This document shows positions 24,295 through 33,114 of a stretch of 44,318 bases of DNA, in pieces. The DNA comes from Spirochaetales bacterium (lineage in GTDB: Bacteria > Spirochaetota > Spirochaetia > DSM-2461). The notes under the pieces were generated by a model. That model was not told where the DNA came from. It worked only from the letters and a program-made list of their open reading frames with translations, and did no database searches. The position numbers were made by a program, and so were the translations under genes. The stretch's first letter is position 1, and every line of letters starts with the position of its first letter. The DNA lies in assembly GCA_028532905.1 (NCBI GenBank), contig JAQQAM010000265.1:1-44318 (forward strand), read 5' to 3'.

Positions 24295-25296
24295 TCAGAT
24301 TTCGGGAAGGAATTTTTCGGGAATCTGATCGTCCCCGATCCACCACCAGTCAGACAGTTCGGGTCTGACGAACTTCTTAATGTCTTCCGGACCCATACCC
24401 TGAACATCGATATAGTGTTTTTTATCCACTTCGTTCCCCTTGATGGCTTCCAGAAGAACCTTTACTGATTCGGCGGACAGTTTGGTTGTCATGGGATAGA
24501 CAAATCCGGGAACGTCATTTTCCACCAGGAATTTGGCATATCCGTTCAGCTGATCGCCGGTTGTGGGAACCAGAGGTCTTCCGGCTTCCTGCAGAGCTTC
24601 CAGAGCGGGTAGTGACATGAGACCGGAGTCGGCCCAGATCCCGTTTATCTCGGGAAAGGCTGCAATCATGGCTTCCATGATGTTTTTGGTTTTGGCGGCA
24701 GACCAATCGCAGTACTGGTGATCCAGAATCTTGATTCCGGGGTACTTTGCAAACTCCTCTTTGGCACCGGCCAGACGCTCTTCGGCAGTTGTGTTTCCGG
24801 AAATACCGCTGAGCATGATGATGTTTCCTTTTTCACCCATTTCTGCAGCAAGCCATTCGGCCTGGGCTCTTCCGAACTCTTTAAGATCCTGAGTGACCAG
24901 GCTGGTATAGGATGCGGTTTCCAGGCTGCCGCCGAAGACAACAACAGGGATTCCCTCTTCATAGGCGGACTCAATGACGGGTCCGAGAACCTCACCCATA
25001 GTGGGGTATACAATCAGTCCGTCAATGCCTTTGGCCAGCAGATCATTGATGTCGGCGATCTGCTTTTCAGGTTTCTCATCTGCATTGGTGATGTAGAATT
25101 TGCTGATCTCGGGATGAGCATCCACCTCGGCCAGAAAATTGCTTTCGAGAAACTGTCTCCAGGAATCTCCCATGCCCGCATTGCTCCAGCCGATGACTAT
25201 GCCATCCTCTTTGGAAGCCGCCTCCTGTTCTCCGGCGGCAAATACGGCAGTACCTGTGATCAGAAGTACCAATAAAACCAGAAATGTCTTTTTCAT
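24295..25296 (-). CDS. CUT2-type sugar ABC transporter binding protein (first paralogue)
   Basis: The 333-residue protein has a signal peptide ending FAAGEQEA and the type I periplasmic-binding fold (IVIGWSNAGMGDSWRQFLESNF, NADEKPEKQIADINDLLAKGIDGLIVYP, DSGLMSLPALEA, TTGDQLNGYAKF). It is closely related to the second binding protein at 32068-33081; both end in SDWWW-GDDQIP-FLP, an unusual aromatic tail. It has no adjacent permease or ATPase and probably uses the one at 29480-34089 or acts as a sensor partner for the divergent kinase. SD AAAGGAGA. The promoter has a weak -35 (TTATGC, 25348-25343), 17 bases and TATATT (25325-25320), just downstream of tandem repeats. Confidence 0.92.
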   Translation of the reverse strand: MKKTFLVLLVLLITGTAVFAAGEQEAASKEDGIVIGWSNAGMGDSWRQFLESNFLAEVDAHPEISKFYITNADEKPEKQIADINDLLAKGIDGLIVYPTMGEVLGPVIESAYEEGIPVVVFGGSLETASYTSLVTQDLKEFGRAQAEWLAAEMGEKGNIIMLSGISGNTTAEERLAGAKEEFAKYPGIKILDHQYCDWSAAKTKNIMEAMIAAFPEINGIWADSGLMSLPALEALQEAGRPLVPTTGDQLNGYAKFLVENDVPGFVYPMTTKLSAESVKVLLEAIKGNEVDKKHYIDVQGMGPEDIKKFVRPELSDWWWIGDDQIPEKFLPEI

Positions 25297-25360
25297 GTTC
25301 CATTCTCCTTTAAAAACCTAATATAAAGTGATTATGAAATCAGCATAAATCCGGAAATTC

Positions 25361-25401
25361 AGATCTGTATATGGACAAAAAAGATCTGCGTTCAGGACAA
25401 A
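25361..25401. promoter_or_regulatory. Tandem 21-base operator repeats in the kinase/binding-protein divergent region
   Basis: AGATCTG-N5-GGACAAA (25361-25379) is repeated as AGATCTG-N6-GGACAAA (25382-25401), 21 bases apart. The pair lies 12 bases upstream of the -35 of the binding-protein promoter on the minus strand. Two direct copies at two helical turns next to a weak -35 is the standard layout for an AraC-type activator, here most likely the divergent response regulator (inference). Confidence 0.65.
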
Positions 25402-25459
25402 TCCGACTTTTGGAAATATTTTCCTACCCTGCCTGTAAAATGACCTTTACAATAAACTT

Positions 25460-27271
25460 ATGAACAGAACAGCCGGTAAAAACCGGGCCGTCAGCATACG
25501 TTTGTCTCTTTTTATTTACGGATTTCTGCCCATGTTCATCTGTACTCTGCTGTTTTCCATCATACTCCTGGCCATGACAACCAGGCTGCTGAAGCAGAGG
25601 GAAGAATACAACCTGATCAGCACAACCAGGGTCCTGTCCAACCTGCTGGACAGCGAACTGAGAAAAATCAAAAGGGTGTCCTTGAATCTTGCTTATTCAA
25701 ATACCCTAAGAGAAGGGGTAAAAGATTACATTGCCGTCAGGGAATCGGTGCACAGCTCCCAGGAACTCTACTACGGAGCCAGACGGATACAGGGGATTCT
25801 GGATGAAATGGCAGGCCCCCTGAAACAGATTCCCCAGGTAAACATCATCCTCCCCGATTATGAAATGATCTGTTTCGGACAGTACAATCTGAGTCAGAAG
25901 CTTCCTGATCATCTGCAGCCCCGTCTCAGGCATTTACTGCTGGAAAATAAGACATCCTGGTGGTCCCCTCCGGAGCGGGACTTCCTGAGCGAGCAGCTGG
26001 TCGGGATGGATTCATCCATACATTATATTTCCCGCTATCAGATCCTCTTTGATGAGTTCAGGCAACCCCTGGCCTATATTGAGGTGAAACAGCAGACAGA
26101 CACCCTTTTTAATCAGCTGAAAGTTCTGAAGGGAGATGTTCAGGTTTTCAACAATCAGAACCTGCAGCTTTATCCCCGGACCCTTCCTCAGGGCAGCAGT
26201 TATTCGGTGATCTCCTCTGAAATAAACCCTTACAGCATTGTCTACAGAAAAAACAGCCTGACCGGAGAAAAGGAAGTTCTCTGCCTGGGATTATCAACAG
26301 AAGCCTCCTGGCGGATTATTAAAATTGTCAGTGAGAGCCGCTATCTTTCACCGGTGTACCGGCTTCAGATCACCCTGATCCCTCTGGTTCTGCTTATCGC
26401 CCTTCTGGGCTACCTGATATCCCATCGGCTCAGCCGGGGGATCAGCTCCTCATTGAGCAATCTGAACAGAAAGCTCAATCAGCTTCAGTGGAGGAGTGAA
26501 GCGGTTTCCGCAGCCCTGCCGGATGAAACCGGAATCCGGGAGCTGAACGATCTGGAACTCAGTTTTGCCGAAATGAACCGTAAGATGGATGAGAAACTGG
26601 ATCTATTTGTGGCGGAAAAAACACTGGAACTGAATGCCCGGATGCTGGCGCTCCAGTCACAGATGGACCCCCATTTTCTGTTCAATATGCTGAGTATTAT
26701 TGATGTGATGGCCGATGAAGGAAAGGACTCGGAAATTCAGGATGTGATCCGTCATCTGAGCAGCCTTCTCCGCTATACCTCCTCATTGCGGGAGCCAACC
26801 GTCCCCCTCTCCATGGAACTTAAAATGGCCCGGCATTATATGAAATGCATTTCCTTCCGCTTTGGTGATACAGTCCGGTTCATAGACGAGGTACCCGATG
26901 AACTGATGGATCTGAAAATACCCAAATACAGTGTCATCCCCCTTCTGGAGAATGCCGTAAAATACGGGATGTCCGAAGGAAAAACCTGTTATGTCCAGCT
27001 CGCAGCCGGAAAGCAGGACAGAAAATGGACTGTTACAGTAAGGGATAACGGTCCAGGATTCTCTGAAGAAAAACTGAACCGTCTGAAGATGAAAATACAT
27101 GAAGGGATACACAATCCCCAAATGCAGCTCAACAATCAGATCAACGGGATGGGGCTGTTCAACATCTGTGCCCGCTACTCCCTGCTCTACGGCAGAGATT
27201 TTCTGTTCAAAGCGGATAACAGGCAGGAAGGGGGAGCGGCAATAACTCTGGGAGGTATTGAGAATGAATAG
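25460..27271 (+). CDS. YesM/LytS-like sensor histidine kinase
   Basis: The 603-residue membrane kinase has segment 1 at about 22-45, an extracytoplasmic sensor of about 45-295, segment 2 at about 300-320 and a HAMP-like linker. Then comes the His_kinase domain with the phospho-acceptor His405 (SQMDPHFLFNMLS) and an ATPase domain (IPLLENAVKYG, VRDNGPGFSEE, GMGLFNI). YesM-type kinases respond to extracellular sugars, often together with a binding protein. It overlaps the response regulator gene by eight bases. The start region (CTTTACAATAAACTTATG) has no Shine-Dalgarno sequence, so translation may be weak. Confidence 0.93.
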   Translation: MNRTAGKNRAVSIRLSLFIYGFLPMFICTLLFSIILLAMTTRLLKQREEYNLISTTRVLSNLLDSELRKIKRVSLNLAYSNTLREGVKDYIAVRESVHSSQELYYGARRIQGILDEMAGPLKQIPQVNIILPDYEMICFGQYNLSQKLPDHLQPRLRHLLLENKTSWWSPPERDFLSEQLVGMDSSIHYISRYQILFDEFRQPLAYIEVKQQTDTLFNQLKVLKGDVQVFNNQNLQLYPRTLPQGSSYSVISSEINPYSIVYRKNSLTGEKEVLCLGLSTEASWRIIKIVSESRYLSPVYRLQITLIPLVLLIALLGYLISHRLSRGISSSLSNLNRKLNQLQWRSEAVSAALPDETGIRELNDLELSFAEMNRKMDEKLDLFVAEKTLELNARMLALQSQMDPHFLFNMLSIIDVMADEGKDSEIQDVIRHLSSLLRYTSSLREPTVPLSMELKMARHYMKCISFRFGDTVRFIDEVPDELMDLKIPKYSVIPLLENAVKYGMSEGKTCYVQLAAGKQDRKWTVTVRDNGPGFSEEKLNRLKMKIHEGIHNPQMQLNNQINGMGLFNICARYSLLYGRDFLFKADNRQEGGAAITLGGIENE

Positions 27272-28016
27272 AGAAATCCGCTATGTCCTGGCAGAGGACG
27301 AACCCCCCATACGAAGAAACCTCATACAGAAAATATCCCGACTGGCCCCTGATTTTGTTCTAGCCGGAGAGGCTTCGGGGGGCGGAGGAGCTCTGGATCT
27401 AATGAAACAGACGAATCCCCAGGTTCTGTTTACAGACATACGCATGCCCGGAGTGGATGGACTGGAGCTGCTGGAGCAGGTCCGCAGCCGGTATCCTGAA
27501 GTCCACCTGGTTGTCATCTCCGGATACAATGAATTTGAATATGCCCGGACCAGTCTGCGCCTGGGGGTGGAGGATTATCTTCTGAAACCTGTGGATAAAG
27601 AGCAGCTGGAAACTGTGATCAATACGATCAGAAAAAAAATACAGATCAGGGATGAAAATACAGACAGGAGTATTCAGTTCTACGAAGACAATGCGGCCCG
27701 GAATCTGGCACAGAAAACGGCGGAGATTATCAAGGATCAGTTCAGGGAGAATATCACTGTCAGCGACCTGGCGGAAACTCTGAAAGTGAATTCCACCTAC
27801 CTTTCCAGAACCTTTAAAGAGGAGTACGGCATGACCCCCAGCCGTTTTATAACTGACAGGCGGATGGATCTGGCCAGACGCCTCCTCAGGCAGTATCCCG
27901 ATATGGAGATCAAAGAGATTGCCGCCTTTACAGGATACCCCGACCAGAACTACTTCAGCCGTGTCTTTAAAAAAGAGTGCGGCGTCAGCCCTCTGGAGTA
28001 CAGAAACAATCCGTAG
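27264..28016 (+). CDS. YesN-like response regulator with AraC-type DNA-binding domain
   Basis: The receiver domain (about 1-125) has the acidic pair in LAEDEPP, phospho-acceptor Asp58 (FTDIRMPGVDGLELL) and Lys in YLLKPVD. The C-terminal AraC domain (about 155-250) reads ITVSDLAETLKVNSTYLSRTFKEEYGMTPSRF and KEIAAFTGYPDQNYFSRVFKKECGVSPLEYR. I chose ATG 27264 with GGAGG eight bases upstream, rather than the TTG at 27258. The predicted target is the repeat pair at 25361-25401 controlling the divergent binding-protein/OYE genes and perhaps the other transporter genes. Confidence 0.93.
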   Translation: MNREIRYVLAEDEPPIRRNLIQKISRLAPDFVLAGEASGGGGALDLMKQTNPQVLFTDIRMPGVDGLELLEQVRSRYPEVHLVVISGYNEFEYARTSLRLGVEDYLLKPVDKEQLETVINTIRKKIQIRDENTDRSIQFYEDNAARNLAQKTAEIIKDQFRENITVSDLAETLKVNSTYLSRTFKEEYGMTPSRFITDRRMDLARRLLRQYPDMEIKEIAAFTGYPDQNYFSRVFKKECGVSPLEYRNNP

Positions 28017-28032
28017 AAGGGAGAAATAAAAG

Positions 28033-28080
28033 GAGACCGCCCCAAGCGCAAAGGGCGGTCTCAAGAATCTTCAGATTCTT
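28033..28080. terminator. Bidirectional terminator, two hairpins
   Basis: GAGACCGCCC (28033-28042) pairs with GGGCGGTCTC (28053-28062); read on the minus strand it is followed by CTTTTATTT. AAGAATC-TTCA-GATTCTT (28063-28080) forms a second small hairpin. It sits between the stops of the response regulator (28016) and the fucose-isomerase-like gene (28115) and should end both transcripts. Confidence 0.85.
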
Positions 28081-28114
28081 TCAGATTCATCTATCAGGAG
28101 GAAAGGGATCAGGA

Positions 28115-29437
28115 TCAGAGTTTCTCAACCTCCAGATCCATAATCCGTCCGATCAGATTCAGAGTATTTGTATGATCCCCTTCCATCACCAGAACATGAT
28201 GGGAGTAGACATTCTCCATAAAACGCCGTCCGTCAGGGACACGCAGGATTCCGCCGTTCCTCACATCAGAGGACTCGTCATACTGCACATACCCCCGCAG
28301 ATTTCCTTTGATGGACATAATTTTATCCATGGCCATATTCATCTTGGTCACCGTCACATCGCCGGTTTTCATCCGGGCGTTGAACATATGGGAATTCTCA
28401 TCAACAATGGCCAGCTGCTTGGGAACAACAGTAAAATCAGTGCTGAATTTCCGGGGAAGAAGACCGAAATAGCCGCAGTGTCCCAGAAGGATGTGATTTT
28501 CAGGATCATCCACAATCTCAGGGAAGGAGGGGATCTTTTCATGCTTCAGAGCCGCCATCCCCATCATAAAGGGATAGATATTGGTCATAAACAGAGGGGC
28601 TCCGATGGAATTGTAGAGCATATACTTGCTGGTCAGTGACTGGGTATCTCCCTCGCAGGCCCAGATAAGCCCCTTCTCTTCCAGCAGACGGTCCCATGTG
28701 AGACAGGGAGTGGTATTACAGTAATGGGACTCATTCAGGCAGTTGGAACCGACCCCGATAATATCATCGGAATCCAGTTCCTCTTTCACAGCCATGTAGA
28801 ATTTGGCGGCATTCAGCCCCCGGATTTTCTCAAATCCTTCAGACAGAGGGTAGTCCCAGCTCTTCCAGAGAGCTTCTGCATCGGCATCAGAAAAACGGGT
28901 TGCCTTTTCGCCAAGAGCCTTCAGACTCCGTCTTTCAATGGTGGTACCGAATTTATCCTTAATGGTGTCATCACTCTCTTTTTCCCACCAGTAGAAGGAC
29001 TTAAAGATTTCCGGCTGGAATCCCTCTCCCGGATTATCCTGAAAGATCAGGAATTTGGAGGCCGCCATTTTTCTCTTTGTACCCAGAACACGGCAGACTG
29101 TCAGTGATTCCTCCAGGCTGTAGGGCGCAATGGTACTGACACCCTTCCCTTTTAGAAAATTGCTGATTTCCCAGTCCCACATGGAAACAGTGGCAAACTC
29201 TGATGTAATGATCAGAATGGGAACATTTATACCCTGAATGGCCTCTACAGACCGATAGGCCTGTCCCAGTATTTCCGGAAAAACAACAGCCTCACATTCG
29301 GGAATTGTTTTACCCAGGGCTGTTTCGGGAAGGAATTCAGCCTCATCCCCCAGAAGCCTTTTCAAGTGGGCCAGCTGGGTGGAAAAACGCTCGGTTCTTT
29401 CAGCTTCAAAATACAGGGGTACTAATCTTGCTTTCAT
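28115..29437 (-). CDS. L-fucose isomerase-like protein with a substituted metal-site residue
   Basis: The 440-residue protein has the two-part fold of L-fucose/L-arabinose isomerase relatives: an amino half with Rossmann-like strands and a C-terminal catalytic half (ILGQAYRSVEAI early; SDDIIGVGSNCLNE, LIWACEGDTQSLTSKYML, ILLGHCGYFG later). The expected metal ligands are Glu262 (ACEGD) and His320 (GHC). In E. coli FucI, as I recall, Glu337 and Asp361 are 24 residues apart; the residue here 24 after Glu262 is Asn286 (MTNIYPF). So one ligand is changed, and either the metal site or the reaction may differ. It ends the transporter operon and probably works on the imported sugar. Confidence 0.8.
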   Translation of the reverse strand: MKARLVPLYFEAERTERFSTQLAHLKRLLGDEAEFLPETALGKTIPECEAVVFPEILGQAYRSVEAIQGINVPILIITSEFATVSMWDWEISNFLKGKGVSTIAPYSLEESLTVCRVLGTKRKMAASKFLIFQDNPGEGFQPEIFKSFYWWEKESDDTIKDKFGTTIERRSLKALGEKATRFSDADAEALWKSWDYPLSEGFEKIRGLNAAKFYMAVKEELDSDDIIGVGSNCLNESHYCNTTPCLTWDRLLEEKGLIWACEGDTQSLTSKYMLYNSIGAPLFMTNIYPFMMGMAALKHEKIPSFPEIVDDPENHILLGHCGYFGLLPRKFSTDFTVVPKQLAIVDENSHMFNARMKTGDVTVTKMNMAMDKIMSIKGNLRGYVQYDESSDVRNGGILRVPDGRRFMENVYSHHVLVMEGDHTNTLNLIGRIMDLEVEKL

Positions 29438-29479
29438 TTTAATCTCCAGTTCATTTCCTTGCAGGTCCCGTAAGAAGAA

Positions 29480-30445
29480 CTACTCGGAATCTTTTTTCGC
29501 ATAAAAGGCTACCGCCAGTATCAGAATCATTCCTTTCAGGAACATCTGAATATAGGGGTTGATATCCATCAGATTCATAAAGTTGGAAAAGATCATCAGA
29601 ATGAAGACACCGCCGATGGCTCCCATCAGTTTCCCTTCTCCCCCGGCCAGAGAGATTCCTCCGATTACCGCAGCGGTAATGGTATCCAGCTCATAACCGT
29701 CTCCTGTGGTCGGTCCGCCGCCTCCCATTCTGGAGGACAGAAAAATAGAGGCCAGGGCCACAAGAGCTCCGCCCAGCAGGTAAGCCTGCATCTTGACCCT
29801 GACGACAGGGATACCCGAGATTCCGGCAATATAGTCGTCCGAACCGGTGGCATACAGATGGTTGCCGAAACGGTGACGGTTCAGGAGGGCAGCCATGACC
29901 AGAAAGATGATCAGAAAGTAGAAGAAACAGATCGGGATTCCCGCCACTTTATAGGACGCCAGAAAGCGGAAGCTTTTGGGAATGCCCCCGATGGGTCTCT
30001 TGGTATAAAAGAAGATGACACCCTGCAGCAGGCTCGAAGTGGCCAGGGTGGCCATAAAAGCGGGAATCCGCAGAATCACTGCCATAAATCCGTTCAGGGC
30101 TCCGATGGCTATACCGGTGAGCAGAAGCAGGAGACTGACGGTAAAAGGACTGATATCGGGGATATCCCGGAACAGTCCGGCAGCCATGGTGGTCATCAGA
30201 GACACCGCAGAAGCGATGGACATATCGATATTACCGGAAATCATAACAACCGACTGAGCCATGGTGGCAATGGCCAGACCTATGGGCTGAATGAGAAACA
30301 CGTTCCTCAGATTCCGGCTGGTCAGAAATATGGGGGATGAAACAGAACTGGCAATAAGCATCACAATCAGGATGAGCCAGACAAATTTACCCGGTTTAAC
30401 AAGTTCTTTGGGGTTGATAATATTTTTGACGCTGAGGTTTTTCAT
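29480..30445 (-). CDS. CUT2 sugar ABC transporter permease, RbsC-like (second permease)
   Basis: The 321-residue protein has 8-10 membrane segments and RbsC-type motifs: AQSVVMISGNIDMSIASAVSL and ISGIPVVRVKMQAYLLGGALVALASIFLSSRMGGGGPTTGDGYELDTITAAVIGGISLAGGEGKLMGA. A second, non-identical permease of the same family is encoded at 33115-34089, so the channel is probably a heterodimer. The start overlaps the ATPase stop by one base (TGATG), indicating coupling. The fucose-isomerase-like gene follows after 42 bases. Confidence 0.94.
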   Translation of the reverse strand: MKNLSVKNIINPKELVKPGKFVWLILIVMLIASSVSSPIFLTSRNLRNVFLIQPIGLAIATMAQSVVMISGNIDMSIASAVSLMTTMAAGLFRDIPDISPFTVSLLLLLTGIAIGALNGFMAVILRIPAFMATLATSSLLQGVIFFYTKRPIGGIPKSFRFLASYKVAGIPICFFYFLIIFLVMAALLNRHRFGNHLYATGSDDYIAGISGIPVVRVKMQAYLLGGALVALASIFLSSRMGGGGPTTGDGYELDTITAAVIGGISLAGGEGKLMGAIGGVFILMIFSNFMNLMDINPYIQMFLKGMILILAVAFYAKKDSE

Positions 30446-31974
30446 CAGGAAGTCTCCTTTCCGTGAAGGCTGTATTCATGGCCTACGGCCAGAGAGAGGA
30501 TCTGTTCTTCCGTGGCCTGGCCTTCCGCCTGATCCACAAGCCCTGCTGTTTTCCCCTGGTTCATAACCAGAATGCGGTTGGACATGCCGATAACCTCGGG
30601 AAGTTCGGAAGAGACCATGATGACCGAAGATCCGGCTTCACAGAGATCTCTCAGGATCTTATATATTTCATGCTTGGCTCCCACATCGATTCCTCTTGTG
30701 GGTTCGACAATGCAGAAGACTTTCGGTTTGGTCAGAAGGGCACGGGCCAGAAGGACTTTCTGCTGATTGCCTCCTGAAAGATTGCGGATCTGCTCATCCA
30801 GTGAGGAGGTTTTGGTTTTCAGTTTTTTATTCTCCGCATCCGCAGCCACAGTTTCATTCTTCCGGTTGATCAGTCCTCTGTTAAGGAAATCTCCCAGACT
30901 GGCGATGGTAGTGTTTTCCCGGATATTCATGGGAGCCACAATCCCTTCTTTCTTTCTGTCCGAAGGAATATAGTAAAAACCGTTGGCTATGGCTTCACTC
31001 ATGGAGGCGTTTTCGATGGATCTGCCATCGAACTGAAGGGAGCCGCTGTCCTTTTTATGAATTCCCATCAGAGTTTTGACAAGCTCGGAACGTCCTGAAC
31101 CGACCATGCCGGCCAGTCCCAGAACTTCTCCTTTCCGCAGCTGAAAGCTGATATCGGAAATTCGCTCCCCGCTGCTCAGATTCTGTACATCCAGAAGGAT
31201 ATCGGAGGAAGGGCTGCCCGGTTCAGGATAAATATCGTCAATATCCCGGCCAACCATCTTCTTAACCAGAAGATCTTTGGTCATATCCGCCACATCGGCG
31301 GTATGGGTCACTTCACCGTCTTTAAGAACCGTTACCCGGTCGGCAATCTCAAAGATTTCCTCCAGCATATGGGAGATATAGATAATCGTTACACCCTGCT
31401 CTTTCAGGGAACGGATAATTTCAAACAGTTTGGTCAGTTCCTTATCGGTCAGAGGAGCCGACGGCTCATCCATGATAAGAACCTGTGCCGTTACAGAGAG
31501 GGCTTTGGCAATTTCCACAAGCTGCTGCTCTACAACACTCAGTTCGGATATCTTTCTGTCGATATCCATTTCAACGCCCATCCGTTCAAAGATCTCAAGG
31601 GTCTTTTTCCGGGCCAGGGCTTTGTCTTTGAATCCGGCGAAACCGACAGGTTCCCGGTTCAGAAATACATTGGACACAACATCCAGATGATTGATCAGGC
31701 TGAACTCCTGAAAAATGATGGAAATACCCATCAGCTGGGCTTCATGGGGATTTTTAATTCCTACGGCTTTACCATTGAAATGGACCTCTCCCGCTGTAGG
31801 CTGATACACTCCGCAGAGGATCTTCATCAGCGTGGATTTACCGGCACCGTTCTCGCCTACCAGTGCATGAACCTCGCCTTTGCGGAAACTCATATCCACA
31901 TCACTCAGAGCTTTAACACCGGGGAAGGTCTTGGTTATTTTTCTGAACTCTAACAACGGCATCTGTTGGGCCAT
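30445..31974 (-). CDS. CUT2 sugar ABC transporter ATPase with two cassettes, RbsA-like
   Basis: The 509-residue cytosolic protein has two fused cassettes. The first has Walker A GENGAGKST, signature LSVVEQQLVEIAKA and Walker B VLIMDEPSAPL. The second has the degenerate Walker A GMVGSGRSE, normal for this family, with signature LSGGNQQKVLLARALL and CIVEPTRGIDVG in the Walker B region, where Cys-Ile-Val-Glu replaces the usual Leu-Asp-Glu. It powers both permeases of this operon and probably also the paralogous binding protein at 24295-25296. AAAGGA lies just before the ATG. Confidence 0.95.
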   Translation of the reverse strand: MAQQMPLLEFRKITKTFPGVKALSDVDMSFRKGEVHALVGENGAGKSTLMKILCGVYQPTAGEVHFNGKAVGIKNPHEAQLMGISIIFQEFSLINHLDVVSNVFLNREPVGFAGFKDKALARKKTLEIFERMGVEMDIDRKISELSVVEQQLVEIAKALSVTAQVLIMDEPSAPLTDKELTKLFEIIRSLKEQGVTIIYISHMLEEIFEIADRVTVLKDGEVTHTADVADMTKDLLVKKMVGRDIDDIYPEPGSPSSDILLDVQNLSSGERISDISFQLRKGEVLGLAGMVGSGRSELVKTLMGIHKKDSGSLQFDGRSIENASMSEAIANGFYYIPSDRKKEGIVAPMNIRENTTIASLGDFLNRGLINRKNETVAADAENKKLKTKTSSLDEQIRNLSGGNQQKVLLARALLTKPKVFCIVEPTRGIDVGAKHEIYKILRDLCEAGSSVIMVSSELPEVIGMSNRILVMNQGKTAGLVDQAEGQATEEQILSLAVGHEYSLHGKETS

Positions 31975-32015
31975 TTTTCTATCCTTTAAACTTTCTTTGC
32001 TATACAGGTCGGGAG

Positions 32016-32040
32016 GAGTTCCCGGCCGCAGCCGGGACTC
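32016..32040 (-). promoter_or_regulatory. Hairpin between binding protein and ATPase genes
   Basis: GAGT-CCCGGC-TGCG-GCCGGG-AACTC on the minus strand forms a stem of about 10 bp with one bulge, between the binding-protein stop (32068) and the ATPase start (31974). No U-run follows. Its position matches the other hairpins after binding-protein genes here and suggests differential mRNA stability. Confidence 0.65.
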
Positions 32041-32067
32041 ATCAATTGTCAGACAGACTGTCCGGGG

Positions 32068-33081
32068 TCAGTCAATTTTGGGAAGGAATTCCGCGGGGAT
32101 CTGATCGTCACCGAGCCACCACCAGTCGGATTTTCCCATATCTACAAACTCTTTGATTCGTTCAAAGTCATAGGTTTCGGGATCTTTGTAGATGGTCTTG
32201 GGAATGGTTTCACCCTTTACGGCTTTAAGGCCTTCTTCCAGTGCCCAGGCAGCCTGAAGTGTTGAATAGGGCTCAATATAACCGGGTACGTTATTGGCTA
32301 CCAGAAACTTGGCATAACCGTTCAGATGGTCTCCGGTTGAGGGAACCAGAGGACGTCCGGCTTCTTTCATGGTTTCCAGAGCGGGGAAGGACATCAGACC
32401 GGAGTCTGCCCAGATACCGTCAATCTGAGGATAGGCCTGGAGAAAACTCTGCATAATCTCTTTCCCTTTAGGGATGGACCAGCCAGTATACTGGGTATCC
32501 AGAATCTCGATTCCGGGATATTTGGCAAATACTTCCTGAGCGCCTTCCAGACGCAGTTCAACAGACATCTGACCGGCGATTCCGCTCATCATTACGATCT
32601 TACCGGTTTCTCCCATCATATCGACAAGAGCTTCCGCATAGTGGGCTCCCAGTTTTTTCATATCCTGCCCCACATAGGCGGTGATGTTGTCGGTGGGAAC
32701 AGTTCCGTCAAGAATAATAACAGGGATTCCTGTGGCATAGGCTTCCTCAACGGCAGGCACGATGGCGGCACCGATGGAGGGCTGAATGATCAGAAGATCC
32801 ACACCTTTGGTGAGGAGGTCGCTGATATCGGCAGCCTGTTTTTCGGGTTTCTCGTCGGCATTGGTAAAATAGACCTTGGAAATCTCGGGATGCTCAGCCA
32901 CTGTGGCATCAAAATTGGCTTTGAGAAACATCCTCCATGAGTTCCCCATACCGGCACAGCTGAATCCCACAACAATGTCTTCAGTCTTGGGCTGAACTTC
33001 AGCGCCCTGCTGTCCGGCTGCGAATGCGACACTTACAGACAGAACCATAAGAATAATCAGACTCAGTACTCTCTTTTTCAT
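32068..33081 (-). CDS. CUT2-type sugar ABC transporter binding protein (second paralogue)
   Basis: The 337-residue secreted protein has a signal peptide ending FAAGQQGA and the same type I fold and motifs as the 24295-25296 protein (CAGMGNSWRMFL, NADEKPEKQAADISDLL, WADSGLMSFPALE, STGDHLNGYAKF) with the shared SDWWWLGDDQIPAEFLP tail. It is placed within the transporter operon between permease 1 and the ATPase, so it is the primary binding protein. AAGGAG precedes the ATG. The upstream hairpin at 33098-33112 separates it from the permease gene. Confidence 0.94.
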   Translation of the reverse strand: MKKRVLSLIILMVLSVSVAFAAGQQGAEVQPKTEDIVVGFSCAGMGNSWRMFLKANFDATVAEHPEISKVYFTNADEKPEKQAADISDLLTKGVDLLIIQPSIGAAIVPAVEEAYATGIPVIILDGTVPTDNITAYVGQDMKKLGAHYAEALVDMMGETGKIVMMSGIAGQMSVELRLEGAQEVFAKYPGIEILDTQYTGWSIPKGKEIMQSFLQAYPQIDGIWADSGLMSFPALETMKEAGRPLVPSTGDHLNGYAKFLVANNVPGYIEPYSTLQAAWALEEGLKAVKGETIPKTIYKDPETYDFERIKEFVDMGKSDWWWLGDDQIPAEFLPKID

Positions 33082-33097
33082 AAAAATCTCCTTCTGC

Positions 33098-33112
33098 GGG
33101 CTTTAAAAGCCC
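33098..33112 (-). promoter_or_regulatory. Small palindrome between permease and binding-protein genes
   Basis: GGGCTTT-T-AAAGCCC on the minus strand (33112-33098) lies between the permease stop (33115) and the Shine-Dalgarno of the binding-protein gene. It may form a tight hairpin that affects processing or initiation. The loop is very small, so this is weak. Confidence 0.4.
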
Positions 33113-33114
33113 TG

